A stretch of DNA of 49,688 nucleotides from HGM04593 sp045654645. GTDB taxonomy: Bacteria > Bacteroidota > Bacteroidia > Bacteroidales > Bacteroidaceae. Each line of letters opens with the position of its first letter. Position 1 is the first letter of the stretch. The notes beneath the pieces were generated by a model. It worked only from the letters and a program-made list of their open reading frames with translations, was not told where the DNA came from and did not search any database. Below are positions 17,234-27,100 of the stretch, in pieces. Where the stretch lies: the NCBI GenBank assembly GCA_045654645.1, contig JAZONR010000067.1:1-49688 (forward strand), in the 5' to 3' direction. A program made the translations under genes and the position numbers.

Positions 17234-17491
17234 TTACTCCCCCTCGGCCATCAGTTGTTCAATGGCACGACACAACTGATCGGGGCACGATGTGGGCTTG
17301 CCGTTGCAGCTTATGCCCTTTAGGCGCTCAATCACATCCTCATATCTCATACCTTTCACCAACTTGCTTATTCCCTGCAGGTTGCCGTCGCAACCACCAT
17401 AGAACTTCACATCAACCACCACACCGTTCTCCCCGGTGAGTTCAATAAAACGCGAGCAAGTGCCCTGCGTGCGATAGGTAATACTCTTCAT
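17234..17491 (-). CDS. TSCPD domain protein
   Basis: An 85-residue protein carrying the named motif TSCPDQLCRAIEQ (from about residue 67) and YGGCDGNLQGISKLVKGM before it. The TSCPD domain is also found at the C-terminus of some class II ribonucleotide reductases; stand-alone copies like this one have no established function. Four Cys (residues 12, 34, 62, 69) could bind metal. It is the first gene of the minus-strand group leading to FKBP, MATE and prmA, and has its own promoter. Confidence 0.85.
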   Translation of the reverse strand: MKSITYRTQGTCSRFIELTGENGVVVDVKFYGGCDGNLQGISKLVKGMRYEDVIERLKGISCNGKPTSCPDQLCRAIEQLMAEGE

Positions 17492-17513
17492 ATCTACTTT
17501 TTTATTTCCACCG

Positions 17514-17545
17514 CGAAGTTACAAATAAAAAAGTAGCGCACCAAA
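17514..17545 (-). promoter_or_regulatory. Promoter of the TSCPD gene, inside the GH20 terminator
   Basis: On the minus strand TTTG (17542-17545) is followed after 20 bases by TAACTTCG (17514-17521), a good -33/-7 pair. The -33 element is the hairpin loop of the terminator that closes the upstream GH20 gene. The ATG at 17491 follows 22 bases after the -7 box. Confidence 0.6.
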
Positions 17546-17558
17546 CAGGTGCGCCACT
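17521..17558 (-). terminator. Intrinsic terminator after the GH20 gene
   Basis: On the minus strand AGTGGCGCACC pairs with GGTGCGCTACT (one G-T pair) around TGTTT, then TTTTTTATTTG follows. It lies 30 bases past the GH20 stop codon. Confidence 0.85.
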
Positions 17559-17587
17559 TCTGCATATTGTGGAGACCATTTATGCCA

Positions 17588-20500
17588 CTACTTCACAAGG
17601 ACCTTCTCGCCATTGATGATGTATACGCCCGGGGCTGTAACCTCCTTCACCCTTCTGCCGGTGAGGTCGTAAATGCCCTTTATCTTGGCACCTTCGCCTT
17701 TCAGTTCGTGAATAGCCGTTGAGTTGTTTGTATAGGTAAGCGTGAACTCCACATTGCCTGTTACACGCGCAAGCTCGGCTGCCACAGCATCACTCTCCTT
17801 GAAGGTATAGCCCTCAAAGATAGGTGTGAGCATTGAGAAATCATCGCCACCCTTGACATAGCGGCTGCCTGTTGCAAGCTCATTACCCTGCTCATCAACA
17901 CAGCGATAGGCCACGCAGAAATAGGGGTGTGCCTTGTAGTTATAGAGGATGAAGGGATGACCGTCGTCCCAGCCGGTAAAGGTGTTGTCGGCATTGCCGT
18001 TCCAGTAGTAGTTGTTGCCGGTACCCTTTATGCTCCAGGTTTTTCCATCGGCATTAAGTGTAAAGGTAAAAGGCTCGGCTGTGCTGCCGCCGCTCACCAA
18101 CGAGCCACGTTGCAGCATTGGAACATATACACCATAGTTATTTACCACGGTGAAGTTATCGCCAACAGAGTTCAATGCCCACACGAAGCCGGGATGAGCA
18201 TCCACCACTCCATTGGTGGTTGTTATGCCATCGCCCACATTTGTAACGCTGAGGAAGCCGCTGCGGGCGCTCTCATTCTTGGCATTATATATGAGATAGG
18301 AAGCTCCGTCCTCAATCTCGGTAACAACCGCTCCCACACCGGCAGAGCCCATAAGACCCTCGGTCTCATAGTAGACCTCAATGACGGTATCCCCTGCGGG
18401 AGTAAACCTCTCGTTCTCGCAGTTGCTGCCTGCGCAGGTGAAGAACTCAAGCTGGGGCAGCGCCACAATGTGCTCCTCGCCAATGGTGCAAGGCACCGTG
18501 TAATCGGTAATGTGATTGCCGTCGATTGTATAGCAGCTGTATGTAACGCTGTAGGATGTGCGTTTGTAGCTCACATTCACAACCTTATTCTCATCTATGC
18601 TGTCAAAAGCGGGAGCATCGGCTGTGCCTGTGGCCTCATAGGCTACAACACTATAGTTCTCAATCTCAGGAGCCACAGCTGTGAATGGCTTGCCCGCTGC
18701 TGCCGACTGCACAGCAGAGAGCAGAAGATTGCCGTTCTCATCGGTGCAGGTATAGGTAACGGCAAACGCCTTCTCATACACCCAACCTGTTCCCTGCGGA
18801 TAGACACCACCCACAGCAAGAGTGTTGGGGTTGTTCACAACGCGCTCCGACAAGGGGTATATAGCCCCCTCGGTGCTCTTTATGCTATAATCGGCTGTCT
18901 TTTCGTTGTAGACATTGGTGAGCACCACACCATCTGTGCCAAGCGCCAATGGGGCAGCACTGCTGCTTATGTAACGGCCCGTAACAGCATTCTTCAACTT
19001 GAACGACTGGCCTGTAGCAGTAACCTCGGCATCAGTCATCACCCACAAATCGGCACCATACTGCTGCTTGCCGACTGCTGCAGCACCATTGCCATTGTCA
19101 TAGATACTCCAACCCTTGAAGCGCTCGGTATTGTTCACGATGCGATATGCTGTACCCTCGGTTGGATACTCCACAACAACAGCCTCGCCTCCCTGCTCCA
19201 CCAAGGGACGGAACTCCCAGATGCCGCCATTTCCGTCGGCAGGATTGTTCCACAAATTGATTGAGTTATTTTGACCCGGGCCGGCATAGTTCAAGCACAT
19301 TGCACTGTTTGACACCTTTTGGCTGCGTATGCTGTAGTTATAGTTATCACCATTCTGCGAATAGGCCTTGTCGCCAAGGATAAAGTCATAGTGGCGCTTG
19401 CTCTCATCATAATCCCAACGACCGGTATTATTCTCGGCAGTGGGTGTGCCATTGACAGAGCCGTTTGGCCTTGCTTTGTTCACCAAAGCCCAACGCTCGG
19501 GATTTTCGGCATCCTGCATAAAGGCCCACAATTGATAGTCATAGCCCTCATCGTTCTCGTCCTCTATAACAGCGCCATTCCACAGACGGCCGGCCTTGGC
19601 GTTGCCGATGCCAATCTCGCTCGAATTCTCGCGCAGCAGCTGAATACAGCGACCCGCACGCGAGTCGGTAGCAGTGGTAACTATGCGATACCACACCTGC
19701 TCCTCGTCGGTAGAGGCAACAGGTATCACCTTTGCACCCTGGTTGTTGTTGCCAAGGATATAGTGGCGGCCATACTTATAGTTGTTATAGTTGAGCAGCA
19801 GCGTGTCCTTTGTTATGCGTTGCTGAAAATCGGCAAAATTCTTCTTGTTCTGCTGTGTCCAACCCGTCTCGGCAAGTGCAGTGAGACGAGGGAGAGCAAG
19901 ATACTCGAGCAGGCCATAGTCCTCGACGTGCTCGGTCCAGAATGTACCCTGAACACCAACATAATATTTATGCAGATTAGAGGGCACGTTTGATGGAATG
20001 GGCAAATAGTTGTAGACCACCTCCACATTATCGGTGCCGGCACCCGCCACCTTTGGCTCATCGGCATCGGTGCTCTGTCTGCGGTTTATATAATAGGGCA
20101 CCTGTGTGGTGATGATTGACTTCATTCCATAGTTGGCAGCCTTGAGGGCACAAGGCTGTGCATTGCCAATCTCCCAGCACATCATTGTGCCACCGGTACC
20201 CTTTATCATCTCCTCATCTGTACCGCCTGCAGTGAGGCTCTCGTTCCACATAATCACAGTGCGCTTTTTGTCGCCCTCTTTCTGTGTAAGATAGTCCGAG
20301 AGCTGACGCACAAAATAGGACTGCAACTGACGTATATGTGTAAAGCCCTTCTCCTTCATCATAGCCTGACACTCGGCATTACCCTGCCACGCATTTGTGG
20401 GAGTCTCATCGCCACCAATGTGAATTTGGCTATAGGGGAACACCTCAATCACCTCATCGAGCACATCCTTGGCAAACTGCATCACAAGCGGGCTTGCCAC

Positions 20501-21427
20501 GTTGAGCACGTCGGAGAAGACACCTCCCGACACCTGCACGCTGTGTGCACCGTTGGGGTTGCAGCTCAATTCAGGATAGGCAGCATTCACCGCACACGAG
20601 TGGCCGGGGAACTCAATCTCGGGCACCACCTCAATGTGGCGCTCGGCAGCATAAGCTACAATCTCTCTACACTCATCCTGAGTATAGAAATATGGGCCAT
20701 AGGGCTCTCCTGTGTAGAAGAGGCCATATTCGGGGTGCGTGCTCCAGGAGTTGGCGCGTGTTGCACCCACCGTTGTGAGACGCGGATACTTCTTCACCTC
20801 GAAACGCCAGCCCTGGTCATCGGTGAGATGCCAGTGAAAGCGGTTCATCTTGTAGTAGGACATCACATCAATGAGACGCTTGATTTGGTCGAGACTGAAA
20901 TAGTGGCGGCTCACATCAAGCATAAAGCCACGATACTCAAAGCGCGGAGCATCTATAATCTTCACCACCGGCAGGCTATACTCTGTTACGGATGCATCCT
21001 GCACCTCGGCCATAACATTTGCCGGCAACATCTTCTTTATACTTTGGAACGCATAGTAGAAACCGCTTGAGTAGTTGGCTGCAACAGCAATGCCATTGGC
21101 TGTAATGTCAAGGCTATAACCCTCGCAACCAAGTTCCTTGGTACCGTCATACTCGCTCATCACAATGAGAGCGTCATCGGCCGCAGCCTTGACCTCTACA
21201 TTGTAGCCTGTAACCTCGCCAAAGAGCCTGGCAAACTTAACAGCCTCTGCAGCAAGTGAGTCGGCAAGTGAGCCGGTAGATATCACAAAACTTTGAGGCA
21301 GAACAAGTCTACCCTCACCCTTGGTCATCTGCCGGGGCAGCGGAGTAAGATTTACCTCGCTATCGGCCAAAGCCGCAAACGGCAGGCACAAAAGTGCCAA
21401 AAGCAGCAAACTTAAAAATCTCTTCAT
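17588..21427 (-). CDS. Secreted GH20 beta-N-acetylhexosaminidase, multidomain
   Basis: GH20 enzymes remove terminal GlcNAc or GalNAc from glycans by substrate-assisted catalysis. The 1279-residue protein has a signal peptide (MKRFLSLLLLALLCLPFAALA), a GH20b domain to about residue 150, and a TIM-barrel catalytic domain (about 160-520) with YRGFMLDVSRHYFS, FHWHLTDDQGWR and HIGGDETPTNAW, whose Asp340-Glu341 are the catalytic pair. The rest (about 540-1250) holds beta-rich stretches that include lectin or CBM-like sequence (SAMCLNYAGPGQNN, LWNNP) and repeats with YTCTDENGNLL, YSCYTIDGN and YRCVDEQGNEL, likely MucBP- or Ig-like. It ends in YDLTGRRVKE and GVYIINGEKVLVK. The likely target is host mucin or glycoproteins. 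It is 24 bases downstream of the TRIC-type gene. Confidence 0.9.
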   Translation of the reverse strand: MKRFLSLLLLALLCLPFAALADSEVNLTPLPRQMTKGEGRLVLPQSFVISTGSLADSLAAEAVKFARLFGEVTGYNVEVKAAADDALIVMSEYDGTKELGCEGYSLDITANGIAVAANYSSGFYYAFQSIKKMLPANVMAEVQDASVTEYSLPVVKIIDAPRFEYRGFMLDVSRHYFSLDQIKRLIDVMSYYKMNRFHWHLTDDQGWRFEVKKYPRLTTVGATRANSWSTHPEYGLFYTGEPYGPYFYTQDECREIVAYAAERHIEVVPEIEFPGHSCAVNAAYPELSCNPNGAHSVQVSGGVFSDVLNVASPLVMQFAKDVLDEVIEVFPYSQIHIGGDETPTNAWQGNAECQAMMKEKGFTHIRQLQSYFVRQLSDYLTQKEGDKKRTVIMWNESLTAGGTDEEMIKGTGGTMMCWEIGNAQPCALKAANYGMKSIITTQVPYYINRRQSTDADEPKVAGAGTDNVEVVYNYLPIPSNVPSNLHKYYVGVQGTFWTEHVEDYGLLEYLALPRLTALAETGWTQQNKKNFADFQQRITKDTLLLNYNNYKYGRHYILGNNNQGAKVIPVASTDEEQVWYRIVTTATDSRAGRCIQLLRENSSEIGIGNAKAGRLWNGAVIEDENDEGYDYQLWAFMQDAENPERWALVNKARPNGSVNGTPTAENNTGRWDYDESKRHYDFILGDKAYSQNGDNYNYSIRSQKVSNSAMCLNYAGPGQNNSINLWNNPADGNGGIWEFRPLVEQGGEAVVVEYPTEGTAYRIVNNTERFKGWSIYDNGNGAAAVGKQQYGADLWVMTDAEVTATGQSFKLKNAVTGRYISSSAAPLALGTDGVVLTNVYNEKTADYSIKSTEGAIYPLSERVVNNPNTLAVGGVYPQGTGWVYEKAFAVTYTCTDENGNLLLSAVQSAAAGKPFTAVAPEIENYSVVAYEATGTADAPAFDSIDENKVVNVSYKRTSYSVTYSCYTIDGNHITDYTVPCTIGEEHIVALPQLEFFTCAGSNCENERFTPAGDTVIEVYYETEGLMGSAGVGAVVTEIEDGASYLIYNAKNESARSGFLSVTNVGDGITTTNGVVDAHPGFVWALNSVGDNFTVVNNYGVYVPMLQRGSLVSGGSTAEPFTFTLNADGKTWSIKGTGNNYYWNGNADNTFTGWDDGHPFILYNYKAHPYFCVAYRCVDEQGNELATGSRYVKGGDDFSMLTPIFEGYTFKESDAVAAELARVTGNVEFTLTYTNNSTAIHELKGEGAKIKGIYDLTGRRVKEVTAPGVYIINGEKVLVK

Positions 21428-21451
21428 ACGTAATGTTTTTTATAGTTTCTA

Positions 21452-22114
21452 TCAGTTTTCATCGGCATCATCCTCGGGGCGCAGTGTGGGAAGGCAAATG
21501 TTATATTTCACGGCAAGGGCACGTGTGAGGAACACCGCCACGCCACACAGCAGATGTGTTGCCAAGGGAACAACCCCGGCCCAATGACACAGCGCAAACA
21601 CCACACCGCCAACCACACAAGCCATTGCATAAATCTCTTTGCGGAAGATGAGCGGTTCCTCGTTGATGAGCACGTCGCGTATGACACCGCCTGCGGCACC
21701 TGTCATCGTACCCATAACAATGCCCACCCAGATGGGCAAGCCACAATCAACGGTCTTTTGAATTCCCACCACAGTGAACAACGCAAGACCCACAGCGTCA
21801 AACACAAAGAAGGTGTTGTGCATATGAATGAGATACTTGCGAAAGATTATCACCCAAACAAGCGCCAAGCCCGTACAGATGAGATAGAGAGGGTCGTGCA
21901 TCCAAAAGAGAGGCACATCGAGCATCACATCGCGCAATGTACCGCCACCGATAGCCGTTGCCGCACCAACCACATAGGCGCCAAACCAATCGAAACGCTT
22001 GGCCGACGCCAGTCTCATACCGCTTATTGCAAAGGCAAAAGTACCAATAAAATCTATTATTTTCAGGAAATCGATATTCCCAAGCCACTCTGCAAAAGCA
22101 TCAACATTCTCCAT
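21452..22114 (-). CDS. TRIC/UPF0126 family cation channel-like membrane protein
   Basis: The 220-residue protein has seven hydrophobic segments built from two repeats, each with the family glycine/Arg-Asp motif: AIGGGTLRDVMLD and AAGGVIRDVLINE. Prokaryotic TRIC proteins form trimeric monovalent-cation channels in the inner membrane; the physiological role is poorly known. I start at ATG 22114 (MENVDAFAEW), because the upstream 23 residues in the frame are not conserved-looking. GH20 begins 24 bases after its stop, so the two may share a transcript. Confidence 0.85.
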   Translation of the reverse strand: MENVDAFAEWLGNIDFLKIIDFIGTFAFAISGMRLASAKRFDWFGAYVVGAATAIGGGTLRDVMLDVPLFWMHDPLYLICTGLALVWVIIFRKYLIHMHNTFFVFDAVGLALFTVVGIQKTVDCGLPIWVGIVMGTMTGAAGGVIRDVLINEEPLIFRKEIYAMACVVGGVVFALCHWAGVVPLATHLLCGVAVFLTRALAVKYNICLPTLRPEDDADEN

Positions 22115-22303
22115 AAAGCAAATATCATCTAAACTTCTGCTAAGATATACATAAATTGCGACATTTCCCAAAAGCAGATACAAGAAGTTGCTTAAACAAC
22201 GCCTTTAGAGAGCCGAGAGGGAGCAGGGTGTGAAAAGCAAAATCCCCACCGGCGCCACACCCCTTTGCCGCCGGGCAATTGCATACTTTATTGCCCATAT
22301 TAA

Positions 22304-22335
22304 TTTGCACACGACACAAACATACACTATCTTTG
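22304..22335 (+). promoter_or_regulatory. Canonical Bacteroidales promoter for the small membrane protein
   Basis: TTTG (22304-22307), 20 bases, then TATCTTTG (22328-22335) followed by CAC. The ATG at 22359 is 24 bases further on. This is the clearest -33/-7 pair in the window. Confidence 0.75.
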
Positions 22336-22358
22336 CACATACATAATTCAAACAACAA

Positions 22359-22682
22359 ATGGACAAAGACGCATTGGCTATCTACATAGCATCATCAATA
22401 CTGGTACTCTTGGCACTTATCACTGCAACAGGAGTATTGGACAGGTTTAATATAAAGAAATATGGCCCCGGCTTTGTAAATGGCAGGTTCACCCTGTGGA
22501 AAAGAATTATCTTCAACCCCAAACGTATGCGTTTTCTCACAGTGGGGTTGCTTCTCATCACATCGTTTGCGCTGCTTTCTATGCAATTGTTCAGCCTTAC
22601 GGAAGGCACTGCATCGGCTATAATAATCACAGTTGCAGTAATATATACAATAGTGGGAACAACCTGGGCAGTAGAGAAATAA
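22359..22682 (+). CDS. Small membrane protein of unknown function
   Basis: A 107-residue protein with three hydrophobic helices (about residues 6-28, 57-77 and 83-103), a basic loop WKRIIFNPKRMRF between the first two, and a short acidic N-terminus. I do not recognise the family. It has a strong promoter of its own and is followed by a repeat-rich segment. Nothing in the neighbourhood (TRIC-type channel, NadA) suggests a role. Confidence 0.65.
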   Translation: MDKDALAIYIASSILVLLALITATGVLDRFNIKKYGPGFVNGRFTLWKRIIFNPKRMRFLTVGLLLITSFALLSMQLFSLTEGTASAIIITVAVIYTIVGTTWAVEK

Positions 22683-22702
22683 GATAAACCAAAGAACATA
22701 AA

Positions 22703-22877
22703 AAGAAGCTGACTAAAAAGCTCTTTATTCAACTTCTCACAAACGAAGAAGCTGACTAAAAAGGCTCTTTTGTTGTTATACTCGCCCTCAAAATGCTCAT
22801 TTACGCTTAGTAAACTGCGCTTTTTCGGGCTTCGCAAGCCTAAAAACAGCCCTTTTTATTCAACTTCTCACAAACGA
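22703..22877. repeat. Intergenic repeat segment with two duplicated blocks
   Basis: An 18-base block AAGAAGCTGACTAAAAAG occurs at 22703-22720 and 22746-22763. A 23-base block starting TTTATTCAACTTCTCACAAA occurs at 22724-22746 and 22855-22877. In the first unit they are adjacent; in the second they are split by about 90 bases that hold small inverted repeats (TTTACgcttaGTAAA, GGCTTcgcAAGCC). No protein is evident. It may be a dispersed non-coding element. Confidence 0.5.
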
Positions 22878-22903
22878 GGGTGCCCCGGGGCACCCTCGTT
22901 TTT
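22872..22903 (+). terminator. Palindromic terminator between the small membrane gene and nadA
   Basis: AAACGAGGGTGCCCC (22872-22886) and its exact complement (22887-22901) form a 30-base perfect palindrome, with TTTTT on the plus strand. It lies three bases beyond the nadA stop codon, so it probably works for both converging genes. Confidence 0.82.
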
Positions 22904-22906
22904 CAC

Positions 22907-23887
22907 TTATTTCGACAATTCGAGCATCCTCACAATAGGCTTCTTCGCCTCTTGGCGCAAAGCCTCGTCAAGCTCAACCACCGGCCACTCATAGCGCAGC
23001 GTGTTATAGAGCTTCTCAAGGGTATTCAAGCGCATATAGCCACACTCGTTACAAGCACAGGGGCCCACAGAGGGAGGCACCGGAATAAACTCCTTGTTGG
23101 GGCAGCGTTTCTTCATCTCGTGCAAAATACCGCTCTCGGTGGCAACAACAAATTGTGTTGCCTCGCTCTTCTCGGCATAGGAGAGAATGGCCGCCGTTGA
23201 GCCAATAAAATCGGCAAGGGCAAGCACGCCGCTCTTGCACTCGGGATGTGCAAGCACCTTGGCATCGGGATGAGTGCTCTTCAGCTCCACAATCTTCTCA
23301 ATTGAGAACTGCTCGTGCACGTGGCAACCTCCGTTCCACAGCAACATATTGCGGTTTGTTACAGCGTTGAGATAACCACCCAGATTTTTGTCGGGTGCAA
23401 ATATTATCTTCTCATCTTTGGGGAAGCTATCAACCACAGCACGCGCGTTGGTAGATGTTACCACAATATCCGTTAGAGCCTTCACTGCTGCCGATGTGTT
23501 CACATAAGCGACAACCTTGTAGCCCGGATGCTGCGCCTTGAACTTGGCAAGCTCCTCGGCCGGGCAACTCTCGGCAAGCGAACAGCCGGCATTGAGGTCG
23601 GGAATGAGCACCTTCTTCTCGGGCGAGAGAATTTTGTTGGTCTCAGCCATAAAATGCACACCACACATCACCAATATATCGGCTGTTGTTTTCTCGGCTA
23701 TCTGTGCCAAGGCAAGGCTGTCGCCAACAAAATCGGCCACATCCTGCACCGCACCATCGGTATAATAGTGGGCAAGCACAACAGCATTCTTCTCCTTGCA
23801 CAAACGACGTATTTCGGCCTTAAGGTCGATACCCTCGGGCACAGTCTCATCGATATACCCTTTCTCAATCCACTCCTGTTTAATCAT
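22907..23887 (-). CDS. nadA: Quinolinate synthase A
   Basis: NadA condenses iminoaspartate with dihydroxyacetone phosphate to quinolinate for NAD synthesis, using a [4Fe-4S] cluster. The 326-residue protein shows the three cluster Cys contexts: VMCGVHFMAE, NGGCHVHEQ and CACNECGYMRLNT. It also has AHYYTDGAVQDVADFVGDSL near residues 40-60, and YVNTSAAVKALTDI. It lacks the N-terminal extension of some family members. It stands alone: no nadB or nadC is next to it. A promoter lies just upstream. Confidence 0.93.
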   Translation of the reverse strand: MIKQEWIEKGYIDETVPEGIDLKAEIRRLCKEKNAVVLAHYYTDGAVQDVADFVGDSLALAQIAEKTTADILVMCGVHFMAETNKILSPEKKVLIPDLNAGCSLAESCPAEELAKFKAQHPGYKVVAYVNTSAAVKALTDIVVTSTNARAVVDSFPKDEKIIFAPDKNLGGYLNAVTNRNMLLWNGGCHVHEQFSIEKIVELKSTHPDAKVLAHPECKSGVLALADFIGSTAAILSYAEKSEATQFVVATESGILHEMKKRCPNKEFIPVPPSVGPCACNECGYMRLNTLEKLYNTLRYEWPVVELDEALRQEAKKPIVRMLELSK

Positions 23888-23915
23888 AATAAGAATGTTT
23901 ACCTGTTATTTGTGG

Positions 23916-23946
23916 CGAAGATAATAAAAAAAAGCAACCGCAACAA
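23916..23946 (-). promoter_or_regulatory. Promoter of nadA
   Basis: On the minus strand TTG (23944-23946), a 20-base spacer rich in T, then TATCTTCG (23916-23923). The nadA ATG (23887) follows 28 bases later. Confidence 0.55.
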
Positions 23947-24036
23947 CAATGTTACACCCTAAAGAGAGCTAAAGCATATTAAGGAGTATTAAGGCTCACT
24001 TCAACGTTGCTGGAGAGACAGTTTCAATTCGCCTTG

Positions 24037-24076
24037 TCCAAAAGAAAAGCCGGGGCGGCAAATTTGCCGCCCCGGC
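24037..24076 (-). terminator. Terminator of the 1271-residue secreted protein gene
   Basis: GCCGGGGCGGCAAA (24049-24062) and its exact complement (24063-24076) form a 28-base perfect palindrome. On the minus strand it is followed by TTTTCTTTT. It lies 32 bases past the stop codon at 24109. Confidence 0.85.
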
Positions 24077-24108
24077 CGGGATATTGTTATCGGCTTTTCA
24101 GCCAATGA

Positions 24109-27100
24109 TTACTTAACAAGTACCTTCTTGGTCTCGATTACGCCGTTAGCGTAAACAGTAACCACAACGTTGATACCCTTTACAGGAGCGGGCAGAGCTG
24201 CACCGGCAGGTGTAAAGTAAGCAACTGAAACAACTTCGCTACCCTCAACAACGAGGTCCTCAACTGAAGTACCGTTTGCCTCATCTACATAACGGATGTA
24301 CCAAGATGATGTAGAACCGGCCTCACCGCCCCAGTTCACGATAGTACCGTTAGTACCGCCACCGTTACCGTGGCCTGCAGTGTGGAGAGGATTAGCGCCA
24401 ACAGCATAGATTGTGTAGATGTTTGCCTTCAAAGGCTTGATGATATAGAGGTTAGCGCTCCACAGGTCATCGGTCATAGAAACCTGAGTTGTACCATCAC
24501 CGCTACCTGCGTATGTACCGAACTTGTCGCTGTAGATGAGGAATACGTTCTTCTTATCCTCCTCGGGAACAGTTACACCAAACTCCTCAACGTCTGCATC
24601 AACATCATAGTTCTGGAGCTGGAATACGAACTCGGCAACGCTTCTGTTATACTTGGCAGGAGCATCCTTCCAAGCAAGACCGGCCTCTGTTGCATATATA
24701 GCCTTAACCTTGCCCTGCTTTGCATAGTACTCGGTGTAAGCGCTCTCAAATGCATACCAGTAGTTATTCTCTACCTTCACGCGCTCAACATCCTCAATCT
24801 GATTTACAGAAGCAACGAATGCCTCAACATTAGCCTGTGCGTTCTTCTTCACCTCGGCAGCAATATCAGCATTGATAGCATCTACAGCAGCCTCAAAGTC
24901 GGCGATATCACCGGTTACACAACCGGGATCCTTACCGGTAACGATACCAAGCTGAGAAAGTGTCTCGGGAATTGCGTTCATCCACAAGTAGTAGGGGTCA
25001 TCCATTGTAACCTCGTAGATGTTCCACTCACCCTCACCGTTAGCCTTGTTGAAGTGGAGGTAATCACCGGCCGCGTAACCGTCGCCGTTGATAATCTCCT
25101 GAGCCTTACCGTGGGCGTTGATAGCGTCGAAACCATAGGTGAAGCTACCGGGGAGCTCGCTAACGCAAGGACGACCAGCAAGACCACCATCCCAGTCCAT
25201 ATAAACAAACTTGTTGGCATTAACGTCGGCAGCCTCAACCTTGATGATATCGGTTGTGTCGTTGGGGTTAGTCCAGTTCCAGCTTGCTGAAATCATATTC
25301 TCCACGATGTCGCTATAGATAACGAATGTATTCTCGATGTTGCCAGACTTAACAAAGTTCACCTCGGCTGCATCTGTTGGGAATACTGTAGAACCGGTGC
25401 TCCAGCTCTTGCTTACAGTTACCTCGCCGGTCTCCTCGTTTTTATTCTCCTCTACATTCTTGTTAAGAGCCCAATACTTTGCACTTGCAAGGCTGATGAT
25501 GTTCCAACCGTTCTCGGTCTTCTTGAACATATATACACAAGGATCGTTTGCTGCAGCCTTAATATTTGTGTGATAAGGTGCAATATTAGAATAGTAGCGT
25601 GGCGCAGCACCCTGTGTCTTTGCACGGAGGTTACCGCTGATGATGTAGAGACCACCGTCCTTCAACTGCGCAACATCAGTAATCTTTTCACCTACAGCTA
25701 CGTTATAGGGGTTCTCACGGAAAATCAGAGGATCGTAAGCCTCACCTAACTTTGTAATACAAACTGCAGAAGGAGCAAGAGCTACACGGTCGCCACGACC
25801 AGAAGTCTTCACCTTGAATCTGTTGAGCTCAACGCCTTCGGGGAACCTGATGTCAAGGTAAACATAACCCTGAGGATTCATTGTACCGTTACCCCAAATT
25901 GAGTGGTAGTAGGTACCATAGTCATCATCAAACATCTCGGCAAGTGAGCCCTCAGTTGTCTCAAGTGAGTTTGTAGATACAAGGTCAGATGAAAGTTCAA
26001 TCTTCTCACCGTTCTCGTTCAAAATCTGAAGCTCTGAAAGAACAACCATAGGATAGCCGTTCCACATACCGCCACCACCTGAGTTACCGTTTACAGTCTC
26101 AAGGAATGTGAGACGAATGCCCTTAACAGTTGTACCCTCTGCAAGAACTACAAGCTGCTCCCAGTCATAGCGGCTGCCAACCTGAGCACCAAGACCCTGA
26201 TCATCGGGATTTTCTGTTGTGTAAACCTTGGGCAATGTAACATACTGAATCTGAGAAGCAAGGAATGTTGTAATATTTGACTCAACGCTGCCGATGAATG
26301 TCTTCATCTCGTTGATGTATGCATAAGGATCATTGTATGCCTTGCTCCAAAGACCCTCGCACTTGTCGATAAGGTTTTTCTGGATGCACTCATTATATAC
26401 CTCGCGGATATAGAAACCATCCTTGGGGGTGTTTGAAGATGTGAGCAGCTTGCCATACTTTTCAGCAAATTCATAGAGATATACATCATTCAACCACTCA
26501 ATCTTTGTATATACATAGAGACCCATTGCATTGTTCAATGCATCGATAGCAGCGAATGATGCCTCAACATCGTTGAACTCACCTGCAGCAAGCTTATTCT
26601 TTGTATCGTTGTAGACACTAATAAACTCTTCATAGCCATACTCATATCCCTCAACAGCAACACTGTCCATAAAGGTATAGATACCGTCAGCCTCCTTAAG
26701 AGTGTTCTTAACGGGGATAGTGTTGTACTTTGCGGGGTAGTTCATTGTAGTCTCATAGAGAGTCCAATCGAACTTGATAACGTATGAGTAGTTCTTACAA
26801 TAGAGATGACCATCCTTGTAGAAGTCGTAACGCTCCTGGTTTACGTTCTTGAAACCACCGTTTGAAGGAGTAGCACCCATATGGATTGTCTCCACCTTGC
26901 CATTGTACTCCTGCTCATAGCTCATCTCGAAACGACCGTTGCCATCCTCGGTGATGGTAACCAAAGCCGCGTTGCTGAGAGAAGCTGTCTTGCCCTGAGT
27001 ACCGTTGGCACCATTATAGGCATTGTGTGTGGGGTGCTTGCTCAAGAACTTACCCTCTGTAACATAGTAGAGATAGTAACCACCCTCGGCAGGGATAAGC

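Noticed and set aside
17927..19264. 445-residue frame on the plus strand
   Set aside because: It lies fully antisense to the GH20 gene, whose domains are unmistakable; the translation is low-complexity Ile/Ala/Val/His-rich and matches no family.
24370..25290. 306-residue plus-strand frame
   Set aside because: Antisense to the 1271-residue secreted protein; Ile/Val/Cys-rich shadow translation.
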